From positions 564,065 through 628,064 of the forward strand of contig NZ_KB849543.1 of assembly GCF_000368565.1 (NCBI RefSeq): a DNA stretch of 64,000 bases, written 5' to 3'. This stretch comes from Acinetobacter gerneri DSM 14967 = CIP 107464 = MTCC 9824 (GTDB lineage Bacteria > Pseudomonadota > Gammaproteobacteria > Pseudomonadales > Moraxellaceae). The notes under the pieces are model-generated. The model ran no database searches, was not told the DNA's origin, and saw nothing but the letters and a program-made list of their open reading frames with translations. Positions 38,247-47,024 of the stretch are shown here, one piece after another. Numbering within the stretch: the first letter of the stretch is position 1; each line of letters starts with the position of its first letter. The position numbers and the translations under genes were made by a program.

Positions 38247-38276
38247 AAAAGCCCACTGCAATAAGAGTGGGCTTTT
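38247..38276. terminator. Bidirectional terminator
   Basis: AAAAGCCCACT/AGTGGGCTTTT with an 8-base loop, placed just past the 3' end of the tRNA-Asn gene. It can end both the DUF4198 and tRNA transcripts. Confidence 0.85.
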
Positions 38277-38282
38277 AGAATT

Positions 38283-38358
38283 TGGCTCTCCAACCTGGGC
38301 TCGAACCAGGGACCTGCGGATTAACAGTCCGTCGCTCTACCGACTGAGCTATTGGAGA
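38283..38358 (-). tRNA. tRNA-Asn (GTT)
   Basis: 76 nt including an encoded CCA. Acceptor stem TCTCCAA/TTGGAGA, D-arm GCTCAGTCGGTAGAGC, anticodon loop CTGTTAA (anticodon GTT, Asn), T-arm CCTGGTTCGAGCCCAGG. All stems pair, except a possible A-C mismatch at the base of the anticodon stem. Confidence 0.96.
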
Positions 38359-38594
38359 ATCTGCATGCGATTATAAGGGGATTTTTTTATGGGTCAAGTA
38401 AATTTGTCATGTTTTCTTCATTTTAGGTCTATATGTTGTTTAAATGAACAAAAAGACAATTTTCTGAATAAAAACTTGCACTCGATGTACTGGCTTGGTA
38501 GATTAAATTCAAAACAGAGAGTTTAGAAGTAATTCTAAACAGTGTGGATTTAAACCAACTTGCCAGCACAAAAATGGCTAAATCGGAGAAAGCA

Positions 38595-39014
38595 ATGACT
38601 AAGCTTAGCATTTCAGATATTTTTTCAAATTTAGAATATTATAAAAAACATTATCTTGCGATATTAGATGATTCCAATCAATACTTTACTGAAGTTGAAA
38701 ATGCACATTTCAAACTTGAATTCTTCAAAGATAAAAAAATATTTTTGGGGGATTTATTGCAGCTTTGGTTTTCTGAAAAATGGTTATTTCAAAAACATTT
38801 TAATTTGAAACAGATCCATTTTCCATGGGCGAAGCAAGCAAAGCCAGAACAAGACCTCTATTTATTTGAAGTGAAAGGTAATATTTTTACTGGAAATAAT
38901 ATTTGTCGAGCATGGTGTGCGTCTGAAAATAAAATCATCAACACCACACTTGATGCCGTATTTCCATATTATTGCTACATCAAAACCCTAAGTCGTCCAC
39001 ATTTACATGGATAA
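38595..39014 (+). CDS. Hypothetical protein
   Basis: A 139-aa soluble protein. The start at 38595 (MTKLSISDIF) has GGAG six bases upstream; the frame is open further upstream to 38544. It is rich in aromatic residues (FLGDLLQLWFSEKWLFQKHF, YLFEVKGNIFTGNNICRAWC, AVFPYYCYIKTL) and has no signal peptide. Not recognised. The base composition does not stand out from neighbours. Confidence 0.6.
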   Translation: MTKLSISDIFSNLEYYKKHYLAILDDSNQYFTEVENAHFKLEFFKDKKIFLGDLLQLWFSEKWLFQKHFNLKQIHFPWAKQAKPEQDLYLFEVKGNIFTGNNICRAWCASENKIINTTLDAVFPYYCYIKTLSRPHLHG

Positions 39015-39038
39015 AAATCAAATCTCTCAACCATTAAA

Positions 39039-39071
39039 AAAGGTTGTTTTATTCTAAATAAAACAACCTTT
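39039..39071. terminator. Bidirectional terminator
   Basis: A perfect 15-bp stem AAAGGTTGTTTTATT/AATAAAACAACCTTT with a CTA loop, between convergent genes. Confidence 0.8.
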
Positions 39072-39091
39072 GTATCATTTAAAGCGCAAGA

Positions 39092-39682
39092 TTATTTGTG
39101 GAATTTGGCTTTAAAATCTTGCCATTTTTGTTGGCGCTTGGCTTTATTTTCAGCTTTCTTTTTCTCTTTTAAAGCAAGGTTGGCTTGACGACTAGTTTCT
39201 TCCCATGTTTCAACAGAGGCTTCAATTTCTGCCTCTACTTCATCATAATCCCAACGGTAAAGCGTCGCGCCTGAGGTTTTAAAAAACTCATCAGCAAGTG
39301 CATCTGAGTCTTCATCGATATCGATAATCAGGCCTGTAGTTCCTGTAGGTAAAGCTTGACCAATTTTCCCCAATACTGCCAAATCAGCATTGGCATTATC
39401 GACATCAAACGCAGAACCGATCAAAGCACCTGCGGTAAAACCTAATAAAACCCCGAGTGGGCCACCTAAAATACCGATCAATGAACCAAATATACTTCCG
39501 CCCCAAGTATTTGTATCAGGAGCATCACCATTTTGGTCATGGATTTTAAATTTACCATCTTGCTGACGTTCCACGATACTGGCTTGATGAATATTAGCCA
39601 ACCCCGAATTTTTTAATTGGCTAAAGCTTTCGTATGCTTTAGAAGATTCGTTCCAAGTTGCAAGTAAAATATGATGAGTCAT
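39092..39682 (-). CDS. DUF1269-type membrane protein
   Basis: A 196-aa protein. HHILLATWNESSKAYESFSQLK opens the fold; a Gly-rich hydrophobic hairpin (WGGSIFGSLIGILGGPLGVLLGFTAGALIGSAF, residues ~60-93) is the DUF1269 hallmark and probably inserts in the membrane. An alpha/beta part follows (GKIGQALPTGTTGLIIDIDED), then a charged coiled-coil tail (KEKKKAENKAKRQQKW). Such proteins are often stress-linked, with no known mechanism. Confidence 0.78.
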   Translation of the reverse strand: MTHHILLATWNESSKAYESFSQLKNSGLANIHQASIVERQQDGKFKIHDQNGDAPDTNTWGGSIFGSLIGILGGPLGVLLGFTAGALIGSAFDVDNANADLAVLGKIGQALPTGTTGLIIDIDEDSDALADEFFKTSGATLYRWDYDEVEAEIEASVETWEETSRQANLALKEKKKAENKAKRQQKWQDFKAKFHK

Positions 39683-39853
39683 GAAGTTATCCTATATTTA
39701 TATTATGAGAATTCATTGTTCATGTTTTACTTTATGTTTATGTGAAAAATAAACAATTATTATTAATAAATATTTAACAAAATGTGAATTAATTCTAATT
39801 ATTTGAAAAATAAAAGTTATTCCAAGCTTATACTTTAGAAGAACTTTATAAAA

Positions 39854-40288
39854 CTATTTGCGTATGATCATACAGGTTGCTGACGCATAGGCATAAATTT
39901 TACCGTTTTCATCAACGATTTTGCCTTCAGAAATTCCTAGATTTTTACTGAGATTAATCACATTTCCAGTGGCTAATAGTTCAACATTTTGGGGAATAGG
40001 GCGACACATTTTAATATTGAGATCAATAGTGCCGTAACCCACACCAGCTTCAAGCATACTATGTACAGCACAGCCCGTAACCGAATCCAAAACTGTTGCG
40101 GCAAATCCACCATGCACACCACCGAGTGGATTTAAATGGCGTTCATCCGCTTTCACTTTAAAACTGATTTAACCTTCGCTCACGGAAAAAGGGCGCATCG
40201 GAATGGTATCGCTGATACTGGCTGGTGGAATTTTTCCATCGCACATGGCCTGTAAAAGTTGTAAACCTGTCAGTTGTAATGGATTCAT
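39854..40288 (-). pseudogene. PaaI-type thioesterase with in-frame stop
   Basis: From ATG 40288 (AGGA upstream) the frame reads MNPLQLTGLQLLQAMCDG ... SVSEG, then TAA at 40169-40171, then continues in the same frame as ISFKVKADERHLNPLGGVHGGFAATVLDSVTGCAV to the normal stop. A Glu codon GAA changed to TAA by one base would explain it, since EGE-type sequences are common here in the family. The hotdog core with HLNPLGGVHGG is otherwise intact. A GTG restart at 40156 would lack the first helix and strand. Sequencing error is the alternative. Confidence 0.82.
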
Positions 40289-40395
40289 TTTTTATTCCTA
40301 TTTGATTTTTAGTTCCAAAAAAGAACTTTAATCTTAAAATATCGAATAGGAAGTCATTTTGCAAGCTAAAGAATTTGTATGAAGAATAAAATGAA

Positions 40396-40659
40396 TTAGC
40401 GATCAATTTCGTAAATTTTATCTAAAGAATCACCGCTGGAAATGATTTGTAAATCAATTTTTTCACCTGTAGCCCAAGTGGCTTTATTTGCAATAGCATC
40501 TACATCAACGATATCCAGCTCGCGGCACAGTTTTATCGGGCTTTCAATGACGATATATTGGGGAGATTGCTGTTTTAAGCATTTGGCTATATATCTTTCA
40601 ATCTGCTGTTTTTGGTACACATCAATAATTTTATAGCGCATAAATTCGTTCTTTGTCAT
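40396..40659 (-). CDS. Hypothetical small protein
   Basis: An 87-aa protein (or 81 from the ATG at 40641, MRYKIIDVYQK). Soluble alpha/beta pattern with KQQIERYIAKCLKQQ, YIVIESPIKLCRELDIVDVDAI and a charged C-terminus. No ribosome binding site decides the start. Not recognised, and no informative neighbours. Confidence 0.5.
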   Translation of the reverse strand: MTKNEFMRYKIIDVYQKQQIERYIAKCLKQQSPQYIVIESPIKLCRELDIVDVDAIANKATWATGEKIDLQIISSGDSLDKIYEIDR

Positions 40660-40847
40660 TCATTTATAGGGTATTAAGACATCTTATATTGTGGATAAAA
40701 AACAATAAAATCATTATATGTTTCAAAATGTGCTGAAAATATTTTTTATTCATGAAATATTTTGTACTCCACTTTAAGCTTAATTTGTCATTTTAAAATA
40801 AAAAAATACTGCTACATTAACTTAAAAATAGTGACGAGGTTTTGAAA

Positions 40848-41261
40848 ATGAAAGGACAATGTTTATGCGGGAAAACTCATTTTGAAGCTGAAATACTCAA
40901 TTCAGACGTACATGTTTGTCATTGCACCATGTGTAGAATACATACTAGTGGTGTGATTATGACCTTAGATATTGTGCCGAAAAGTCTAAATTTTACTGCA
41001 AATTCAGCTTTAAAAATTTATGATTCTTCAGAATGGGGTGAACGTGGTTTTTGTTCGGAATGTGGTACATCATTGTTTTGGCGTATGAAAAATAATGAAT
41101 ATTGCAATGTAAATGTATTCGCATTGGATTTACCTGAAACAGATTTGCATCTAGATAGTGAAATTTATATTGATCATAAACCTGAATTTTATGCTTTTAA
41201 AAATCATACCAAGCAAATGACAGAGGCAGAAGTGCTGCAATTATTCAATGAAAATGAATAA
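40848..41261 (+). CDS. GFA-family (CENP-V/formaldehyde-activating-like) zinc protein
   Basis: A 137-aa protein with the GFA zinc-binding pattern: CLCGKTHFEA, CHCTMCRIHTSG and FCSECGTSLFWR. These Cys residues hold two zinc ions. Family members include glutathione-dependent formaldehyde-activating enzyme and many of unknown substrate. The start at 40848 has GAGG upstream; the TTG at 40842 lies within the leader. Confidence 0.85.
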   Translation: MKGQCLCGKTHFEAEILNSDVHVCHCTMCRIHTSGVIMTLDIVPKSLNFTANSALKIYDSSEWGERGFCSECGTSLFWRMKNNEYCNVNVFALDLPETDLHLDSEIYIDHKPEFYAFKNHTKQMTEAEVLQLFNENE

Positions 41262-41391
41262 CTTTACGCGTAGGATCTATGCACAAAACGTAGTCTTTAG
41301 TCTAATTTGCATAAAATTTTTTAAAAATATTAGAACAGTTGTTAAAAATCCGTTATATCTAAGCGAGGTAGATTGAAAATGGAAGTTCAAT

Positions 41392-42252
41392 ATGTTCCTG
41401 AAAATTGCGATTGCGATGATCGCATTTGCAGCAAATTCAGTCCTATGTCGTTTGGCTCTTGCGGGTGAGCAAATTGATCCAATGAGTTTTAGCCTGATTC
41501 GGGTGTTGAGTGGGGTAGCGGTTTTATTTGTGCTCTATCTTTTATATCAAAAAAAGAATCATCTCAATCAGGATAAAATTGAATGGAGTTTTAAAAATGG
41601 TTTGTTTTTAGCGACCTATATCGTAGCTTTTTCGTTAGCCTATTTAAAAATAGACGCTGGCGTAGGTGCGCTTTTACTGTTTGGAACTGTACAGATTAGC
41701 ATGATTATTTATGGGATTTTTCATGGAGAATCGATCAATCTCAAACGTGGTTTAGGTCTAGTCATTGCTTTATCTGGAATCATATTTTTACTTCTACCTG
41801 GTGCAAATACCCCAAATTTATTTTATGCAGCGATCATGGTTTTATCAGGTTTGGCATGGGCGGGTTACAGTATTTCTGGAAAAAGTATGCGTAACCCATT
41901 GTTAAGTACTTTTGCCAATTTTATTGTCGCAACTCCACTGATTTTATGTGCATTTTTATTTTTCAAACAAGATATCTTTTTATTTAAAAAAGGCGTAATT
42001 CTTGCAATCTTATCGGGTGGTTTGGCATCGAGCGGTGCTTATGTCCTTTGGTATTCGATAGTCAAGAAAATAGATCGTATTACAGCAAGTACCGTACAAC
42101 TTTCTGTGCCATGTCTAGCAATTATCGGTGGCACGCTCTTTATTGGAGAGTTGTTATCCTTACGCATCATCATGTCAACGATTGCAGTTTTATTTGGAAT
42201 TGTTTTAGTGATCTTTTCTACTGCGGCAGAAAAACCTGTGTTGAGTAAATGA
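41392..42252 (+). CDS. EamA/DMT-family transporter
   Basis: A 286-aa inner-membrane protein with about ten hydrophobic helices. Tandem EamA halves are visible: FAANSVLCRLALAGEQIDPMSFSLIRVLSG in the first, and GLASSGAYVLWYSIVKKIDRITAS in the second. Members export small metabolites; the substrate is unknown. The ATG at 41392 follows GGAAG. Confidence 0.85.
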   Translation: MFLKIAIAMIAFAANSVLCRLALAGEQIDPMSFSLIRVLSGVAVLFVLYLLYQKKNHLNQDKIEWSFKNGLFLATYIVAFSLAYLKIDAGVGALLLFGTVQISMIIYGIFHGESINLKRGLGLVIALSGIIFLLLPGANTPNLFYAAIMVLSGLAWAGYSISGKSMRNPLLSTFANFIVATPLILCAFLFFKQDIFLFKKGVILAILSGGLASSGAYVLWYSIVKKIDRITASTVQLSVPCLAIIGGTLFIGELLSLRIIMSTIAVLFGIVLVIFSTAAEKPVLSK

Positions 42253-42401
42253 TGCTATTTTAAATGAGTTGTTTTAATGGCTTATTTTAAATCACTTTTT
42301 GAAAGCAATTATTTTTAATTCATTATTTTGAGTCATTTAAAATAGAATACGCTTCTAAAAAGAACATGATCTATGTCACTTTTAATGAATGATTCACATA
42401 A

Positions 42402-42429
42402 AAAAACCCGTCAAAAGTGACGGGTTTTT
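42402..42429. terminator. Bidirectional terminator
   Basis: AAAAACCCGTCA/TGACGGGTTTTT with a 4-base loop, between the EamA gene and the aminotransferase. Confidence 0.9.
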
Positions 42430-42451
42430 ATGAAACTAAATACTAATTAAA

Positions 42452-43687
42452 TTATTTAGCCGCTTTTTCAGCTTCAATTGAAGCAATCGCAGCATCAACG
42501 CCTTCGATTGAATCAGCAGCTTTTTTGATACGAGCTAATGCATCTACTAGAACTTCGTCAGCAGTTGCATAAGAAATACGCATATAACCGCCTAAACCAA
42601 ATGCATCACCAGGAACAACTGCAACACCAGTTTCTTCAAGTAACCATGCTGAGAATTCTGTGCAAGATTTTAAACCTTTCGCACGAATCAATGGGCGAAT
42701 GTTTGCATATGCATAGAACGCACCATCAGCAGGTAAGCAAGTGATACCGTTGATGTCATTTAAGCCATTTACCACTAAGTCATGACGACGGTGGAAAGCT
42801 TCAATCATTGGTTGAAGAACGTCTTGAGGACCATTCAACGCAGCTTCAGCAGCAACTTGTGAAATAGAAGTTGGGTTTGAAGTTGATTGAGATTGGATTT
42901 TTTTCATCGCACCGATAAGTTTTGCAGGACCCGCTGCATAGCCGATACGCCAGCCAGTCATTGCATATGCTTTTGAAACACCATTAAGAACGATTACACG
43001 GTCATAAAGATCAGGCGCTACAGTTGCGATATTATAAAATTCATCATCCCAACGGATTGGTTCATACATATCATCAGAAGCAACCATCACTTCAGGATAT
43101 TTACGAAGCACTTCAGCCAAAGCTTCGAGTTCAGCTTTAGTATAGATCATACCTGTAGGGTTAGAAGGGCTGTTTAGAACAACTAAACGAGTTTTATCAG
43201 TGATCGCAGCTTCTAATTGAGCAGGAGTGATTTTGAAACGTTGTTCTTCACCACATTTTACGATAACAGGAGTACCTTCAGCGATGATCACCATATCAGG
43301 GTAACTTACCCAGTATGGAGCAGGAATAATAACTTCATCACCTTTGTTTAACAAAGCAAGAGCTAAGTTAAAGAATGATTGTTTACCACCACAAGAAACC
43401 AAGATTTGGTTTGCTTGATAGTCAAGATTATTATCACGTTTCAATTTCGCAATAATTGCTTTTTTAAGGCCTGGCGTACCATCAACAGCGGTATATTTTG
43501 TAAAACCGTTATTAATTGCAGCAATAGCAGCATCTTTGATGTGTTGTGGTGTGTCAAAATCTGGTTCGCCTGCGCCCAATCCAATGACATTTTTACCAGC
43601 AGCTTTTAATTCAGCAGCTTTGTTGGTAACAGCAAGCGTTGGAGACGGTTTGATGGCATTTACACGATCAGAGAGACGTACGTCCAC
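42452..43687 (-). CDS. Class I aminotransferase (aspartate aminotransferase type)
   Basis: A 411-aa PLP enzyme. The start is GTG at 43687 with AAGGA upstream, giving VDVRLSDRVNAIKPSPTLAVTNKA. NPSNPTG binds the cofactor and substrate, the PLP lysine lies in NGVSKAYAMTGWRIGY, and ISYATADE near the C-terminus contains the substrate Arg context. LGAGEPDFDTPQHIKDAAIAAI places it in the I-beta (AatA-like) aspartate aminotransferase subgroup, transferring amino groups between aspartate and 2-oxoglutarate. Other substrates are possible. Confidence 0.9.
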   Translation of the reverse strand: MDVRLSDRVNAIKPSPTLAVTNKAAELKAAGKNVIGLGAGEPDFDTPQHIKDAAIAAINNGFTKYTAVDGTPGLKKAIIAKLKRDNNLDYQANQILVSCGGKQSFFNLALALLNKGDEVIIPAPYWVSYPDMVIIAEGTPVIVKCGEEQRFKITPAQLEAAITDKTRLVVLNSPSNPTGMIYTKAELEALAEVLRKYPEVMVASDDMYEPIRWDDEFYNIATVAPDLYDRVIVLNGVSKAYAMTGWRIGYAAGPAKLIGAMKKIQSQSTSNPTSISQVAAEAALNGPQDVLQPMIEAFHRRHDLVVNGLNDINGITCLPADGAFYAYANIRPLIRAKGLKSCTEFSAWLLEETGVAVVPGDAFGLGGYMRISYATADEVLVDALARIKKAADSIEGVDAAIASIEAEKAAK

Positions 43688-44116
43688 GGCAGTATTCCTT
43701 CTTATAGGGATTAAAAAAATAAAAAGCACACTATAGTAGCGTATATTTAATATTATGTTTGTTTAAAATTTAATCAAATTCAATAAAAATAGCAAAAAAA
43801 TATTTTTTATAGAAAATCTAAGTCATGAATTTTATAGCATAAGTTTGAAAAACCATGATATAGCTAAAATTTGTCTGATAAATTGTAAAATAACTTGTCC
43901 TAATTATTTAATTGTAGATATAGATCAGAGGGCTTTTGATATTTTTGTTTAAAATCACTTTTTTGATTTTAAAACGTTTATTTTAAATATCCATTTTTGA
44001 AATATTTTATTATCCTAAGACGCTTTTTCAAATAAAAAATGCAAGGAATGATGAACTTTCTCGCATCAAACGGCAAAAAACTTTAGAATAGGCGCAAAGT
44101 TGTAAGAGTAAAGAAA
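43688..44116. other. Gene-free region between divergent aminotransferase and a small gene
   Basis: 429 bases, strongly A/T-rich, with several short direct and inverted A/T motifs but no supported ORF, RNA or clear promoter. Confidence 0.45.
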
Positions 44117-44296
44117 ATGAGTAAGCAACAGCCTACTTCTAAAAAGCCATTGGTGAAACTTCCTTTCCCAGTGCCGGCATCTGAACACGAGCAAGATGAA
44201 GTTGCTCATAATCAGGTTCGTCCGAAGCCAGAAAATTATGCAGATAAAACTTGGCCACCTCCACGTGGTACCCGTCGCTCTATGGGTAAAAGATAA
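44117..44296 (+). CDS. Small basic Pro-rich protein
   Basis: A 59-aa ORF from MSKQQPTSKKPLVKLPF to PPPRGTRRSMGKR, with its own terminator directly after the stop. Codon use looks like a real gene, and the C-terminus (WPPPRGTRRSMGKR) has a dense Arg/Lys/Pro cluster that could contact nucleic acid or membrane. This is below common gene-length cut-offs and may be missed by annotation. Function unknown. Confidence 0.7.
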   Translation: MSKQQPTSKKPLVKLPFPVPASEHEQDEVAHNQVRPKPENYADKTWPPPRGTRRSMGKR

Positions 44297-44325
44297 AAAA
44301 ACAGGCTTTATGCCTGTTTTTTTTA
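44296..44325 (+). terminator. Terminator of the small basic protein gene
   Basis: AAACAGGC/GCCTGTTT stem with a 5-base loop and eight T, overlapping the stop region. Confidence 0.9.
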
Positions 44326-44343
44326 TTTGATTTTTTATATGAA

Positions 44344-45786
44344 TTAGATGGGATCTAAATAATATTTTTTCTTTCGATCATACATGAGTTTATCAGCGCG
44401 TTTGAGCATATCATCTACAGATTCATCCTCTCGTATCGTCGCAAAACCCATCGCTATACTGATCGGTTGGCTTGCATAGTATTGATTATCAATACTAAAT
44501 AACTCCTCGATTGTACTGAGCATATTTTTCACTTGATGCTCATCAGCACCCGACATGAGGATGACAAATTCATCACCACCGATTCTGGAAGCTGTAAAAC
44601 TTGTGTGATTAATTGCACGACTCAGAATGTTTCCTACACGGCGTAATAGTCCATCACCAATATCATGTCCCATCGTATCATTGACTTCTTTTAAGCCATT
44701 CATATCTAAAAATATACATGAAATAGGTCGCAATATATTGCGTTCTAGTCGATTAATTTCTTCAGTATAAAATGAACGATTAAATAACTTAGTTAAGACA
44801 TCATGTTTACCTAAATATTCAAGATAACTTTCTGCTTTTTTTCGGGCGGTAATATCGGTTAGTGCGACTTGAACCAATCCCCAATCATCTTCATATCCAG
44901 GAAAAACTGTGAATTGGAGTAACACATTACGGATTGAACCATCTAGAGCATAGTTAATGGCTTCACGTTGATGATGGATTTTACCATTCCATAATTCAAT
45001 TAATTGTTCACGAAAAGTTTGATGCATTTCTTGGGCAAAAACTTTGTTTAAATTTTTAAATAAAGTGTCTTTATCTGGTGCTTTTAGTAGATCGAGCGTT
45101 GCTTGATTGACATCTAATAGTAAAATTTCGTCAACACATTGGTGAACAAAATCGGCATGTACATCCAAAAAAGTCCGAAAATCTTCAATACCCATCTGAC
45201 GAAGTTGATCTAAACGTATTTTAACTCGGCTGAAGTCTTCAACCCAAAGCGAAGTAGGGGAATAGATAAATCGAGCTTCAGCCAATAAACGATTTTTTTC
45301 TTCTAAGCGACAGGCATTTTGATAATCGCTAATGTCTTCCGTGGTCAGTAAAAGCTTTTCCCAACTTTGTTCATATCCCGGTAAAACAACGCCTCGCAAT
45401 TTAATATCAAGTTTTTTACCTGACAAAGTATAGTTGACGGTTGTACTTGAAAATTCAGTTTTTCCTTCCCACAAAGAAATCAGTTCATGAATATGTGTTT
45501 TAAACATTTCATTACGGAAAATTGCAGTAAGATTATCGCAAAGATGCTGCTGATTATTGGCTTCAAAAAGTTGTAAGGTTTTTTGATTGACTTTAATAAT
45601 TTTTAATTTGTGCGCACATTGGGTGATACGAGAAGGATCTTGTTTTAAGTATTCTGCTAAATCAGAAACACCTTCAGTTCTCCAGAGATCAAATTGTTTT
45701 TTGACTTCACTATAATCTTCTAGCCACATTGGGATTGGTGACAAATCAAAAATCGATGAATCAAAAAACTGCATTTTAAATTCCAT
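44344..45786 (-). CDS. Diguanylate cyclase with two tandem PAS-like domains
   Basis: A ~480-aa cytosolic protein (starts at 45786 or 45774; the frame is open to 45849). Two similar sensor repeats, about residues 10-155 and 170-310, share (P/T)xWxEDFSxVK, VNQxTLxLL, a LWxGK segment and PGYExxW. A GGDEF domain follows with the active site RIGGDEFVILM and an upstream DxxGLKEVNDTMGH. It should make c-di-GMP. No EAL domain is present, and no RxxD inhibitory site is obvious before GGDEF. Ligands of the sensor repeats are unknown. Confidence 0.88.
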   Translation of the reverse strand: MEFKMQFFDSSIFDLSPIPMWLEDYSEVKKQFDLWRTEGVSDLAEYLKQDPSRITQCAHKLKIIKVNQKTLQLFEANNQQHLCDNLTAIFRNEMFKTHIHELISLWEGKTEFSSTTVNYTLSGKKLDIKLRGVVLPGYEQSWEKLLLTTEDISDYQNACRLEEKNRLLAEARFIYSPTSLWVEDFSRVKIRLDQLRQMGIEDFRTFLDVHADFVHQCVDEILLLDVNQATLDLLKAPDKDTLFKNLNKVFAQEMHQTFREQLIELWNGKIHHQREAINYALDGSIRNVLLQFTVFPGYEDDWGLVQVALTDITARKKAESYLEYLGKHDVLTKLFNRSFYTEEINRLERNILRPISCIFLDMNGLKEVNDTMGHDIGDGLLRRVGNILSRAINHTSFTASRIGGDEFVILMSGADEHQVKNMLSTIEELFSIDNQYYASQPISIAMGFATIREDESVDDMLKRADKLMYDRKKKYYLDPI

Positions 45787-46012
45787 TTTATTACTGGATT
45801 GTTTACGCAGAATATAACACTTCAAATGTGATAAAAAAATACATTTCATATATTAATGCGATATAAATCACAGTATTAGTTATAAAATCTAATCAGCATT
45901 TTTTATTGTTAAGTTTTAATAAATTAATTGATTGATTATTGCATAGAAAAAGTAATAAATTTGTTGTTATATGGCTCATATCATTTTGATATTGTGATTA
46001 TTTTTAATTATG

Positions 46013-46051
46013 AAACTCAAGAACGATGGGTATTTCACTGTTCTTGAGTTT
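46013..46051 (-). terminator. Hairpin after the macro-domain-like gene
   Basis: A 12-bp perfect stem AAACTCAAGAAC/GTTCTTGAGTTT with a 15-base loop, eight bases past the stop of the minus-strand gene. Confidence 0.7.
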
Positions 46052-46058
46052 TGATCAA

Positions 46059-46838
46059 TTATCTCTTAGATTTATTTGCTGCTTTGGGCGGTAAAATTTC
46101 TTTTTTAGCTTGCCATATATCAATAAAATCTTGCTCATTTAATTGGTAAAGTTCAAGAAGTGCTAAAACAATTCCACCAAATATCATTTCATATTCATTT
46201 GAAATTTCAAATTTAGTAATTTTGGTTTTAAGGGTATGCAAAATATCCTGTATTTCAAATTCACGATCACGGCCATTACTATCCGTTGGATACATTGGGG
46301 TATTTAATAAAATAGTGACTAAACTTTTTTCAGCATCGCTGAGATCGAGTGTTTGAATGGTTTGAGTCGTATCGTTTTGTGATAAGAAATCCTCATTGAG
46401 GAAAGTATGCAAAAAATGTTGATTAAGTTTAGGCAAAGTACTTTCTACAAAAGGTCTAAACGACGCAGGGAAAATGACATTATGCGAAATCCCTTTAAAC
46501 ATTGGCGCAATTTCTTCGATTTTATAGCCTGCAACACCACAGCCGACTGAGGTTAGAAAATATTTAGTTTTCAAATGATTTTTCGTATAAATTTTAAAAT
46601 CGTCGATATAGTGCTCGATTTGCGATAGTGGCATCTGTTGCAAATGTTCATTCATGGTCGGAATGGCAAAACTTTGACCCGCCCAACCCCGTCCGACACC
46701 TTTGATTGCGCCAAAATGGTTTAAGGCTATTTTAGCAGCACCGCCAGCATGCGTTCCTGCCAAGTTGCTACCAAAGACAAAAATGGTATCTTCAGGTAAA
46801 TTTTTGATAATACTTTCATCGTGATAGTGGTAGTTCAT
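46059..46838 (-). CDS. Macro-domain-like ADP-ribose-binding family protein
   Basis: A 259-aa protein. IFVFGSNLAGTHAGGAAKIALNHFGA, GVGRGWAGQSFAIPT, and FLTSVGCGVAGYKIEEIAPMF resemble a family of phage- and chromosome-encoded proteins related to macro (ADP-ribose-binding) domains. The C-terminal 100 residues are a helical region (DLSDAEKSLVTILLNTPMYPTDSNGRDR...) of unknown role. It stands alone between the cyclase and uvrB. The family assignment is by pattern and moderately sure. Confidence 0.65.
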   Translation of the reverse strand: MNYHYHDESIIKNLPEDTIFVFGSNLAGTHAGGAAKIALNHFGAIKGVGRGWAGQSFAIPTMNEHLQQMPLSQIEHYIDDFKIYTKNHLKTKYFLTSVGCGVAGYKIEEIAPMFKGISHNVIFPASFRPFVESTLPKLNQHFLHTFLNEDFLSQNDTTQTIQTLDLSDAEKSLVTILLNTPMYPTDSNGRDREFEIQDILHTLKTKITKFEISNEYEMIFGGIVLALLELYQLNEQDFIDIWQAKKEILPPKAANKSKR

Positions 46839-47024
46839 GGCAAAACTTTTTTCTCAGAATTGAGTATTTATGTTGCAGGGGAAATGCAGCTTGGTCAAGG
46901 GGAAACTTGAATATAATTCTTTTAACCCAATCTAGTTTTTAAAAGTATTTTGTCGATTTTTCAACTACAGAACTAATCGAAACATACTGCTACAATGGCA
47001 TCATAATTTAATTTAGAGAATATC

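Noticed and set aside
38283..38358. tRNA-Asn as an integration site
   Set aside because: No integrase, no repeated 3' end of the tRNA and no island-like gene content nearby.
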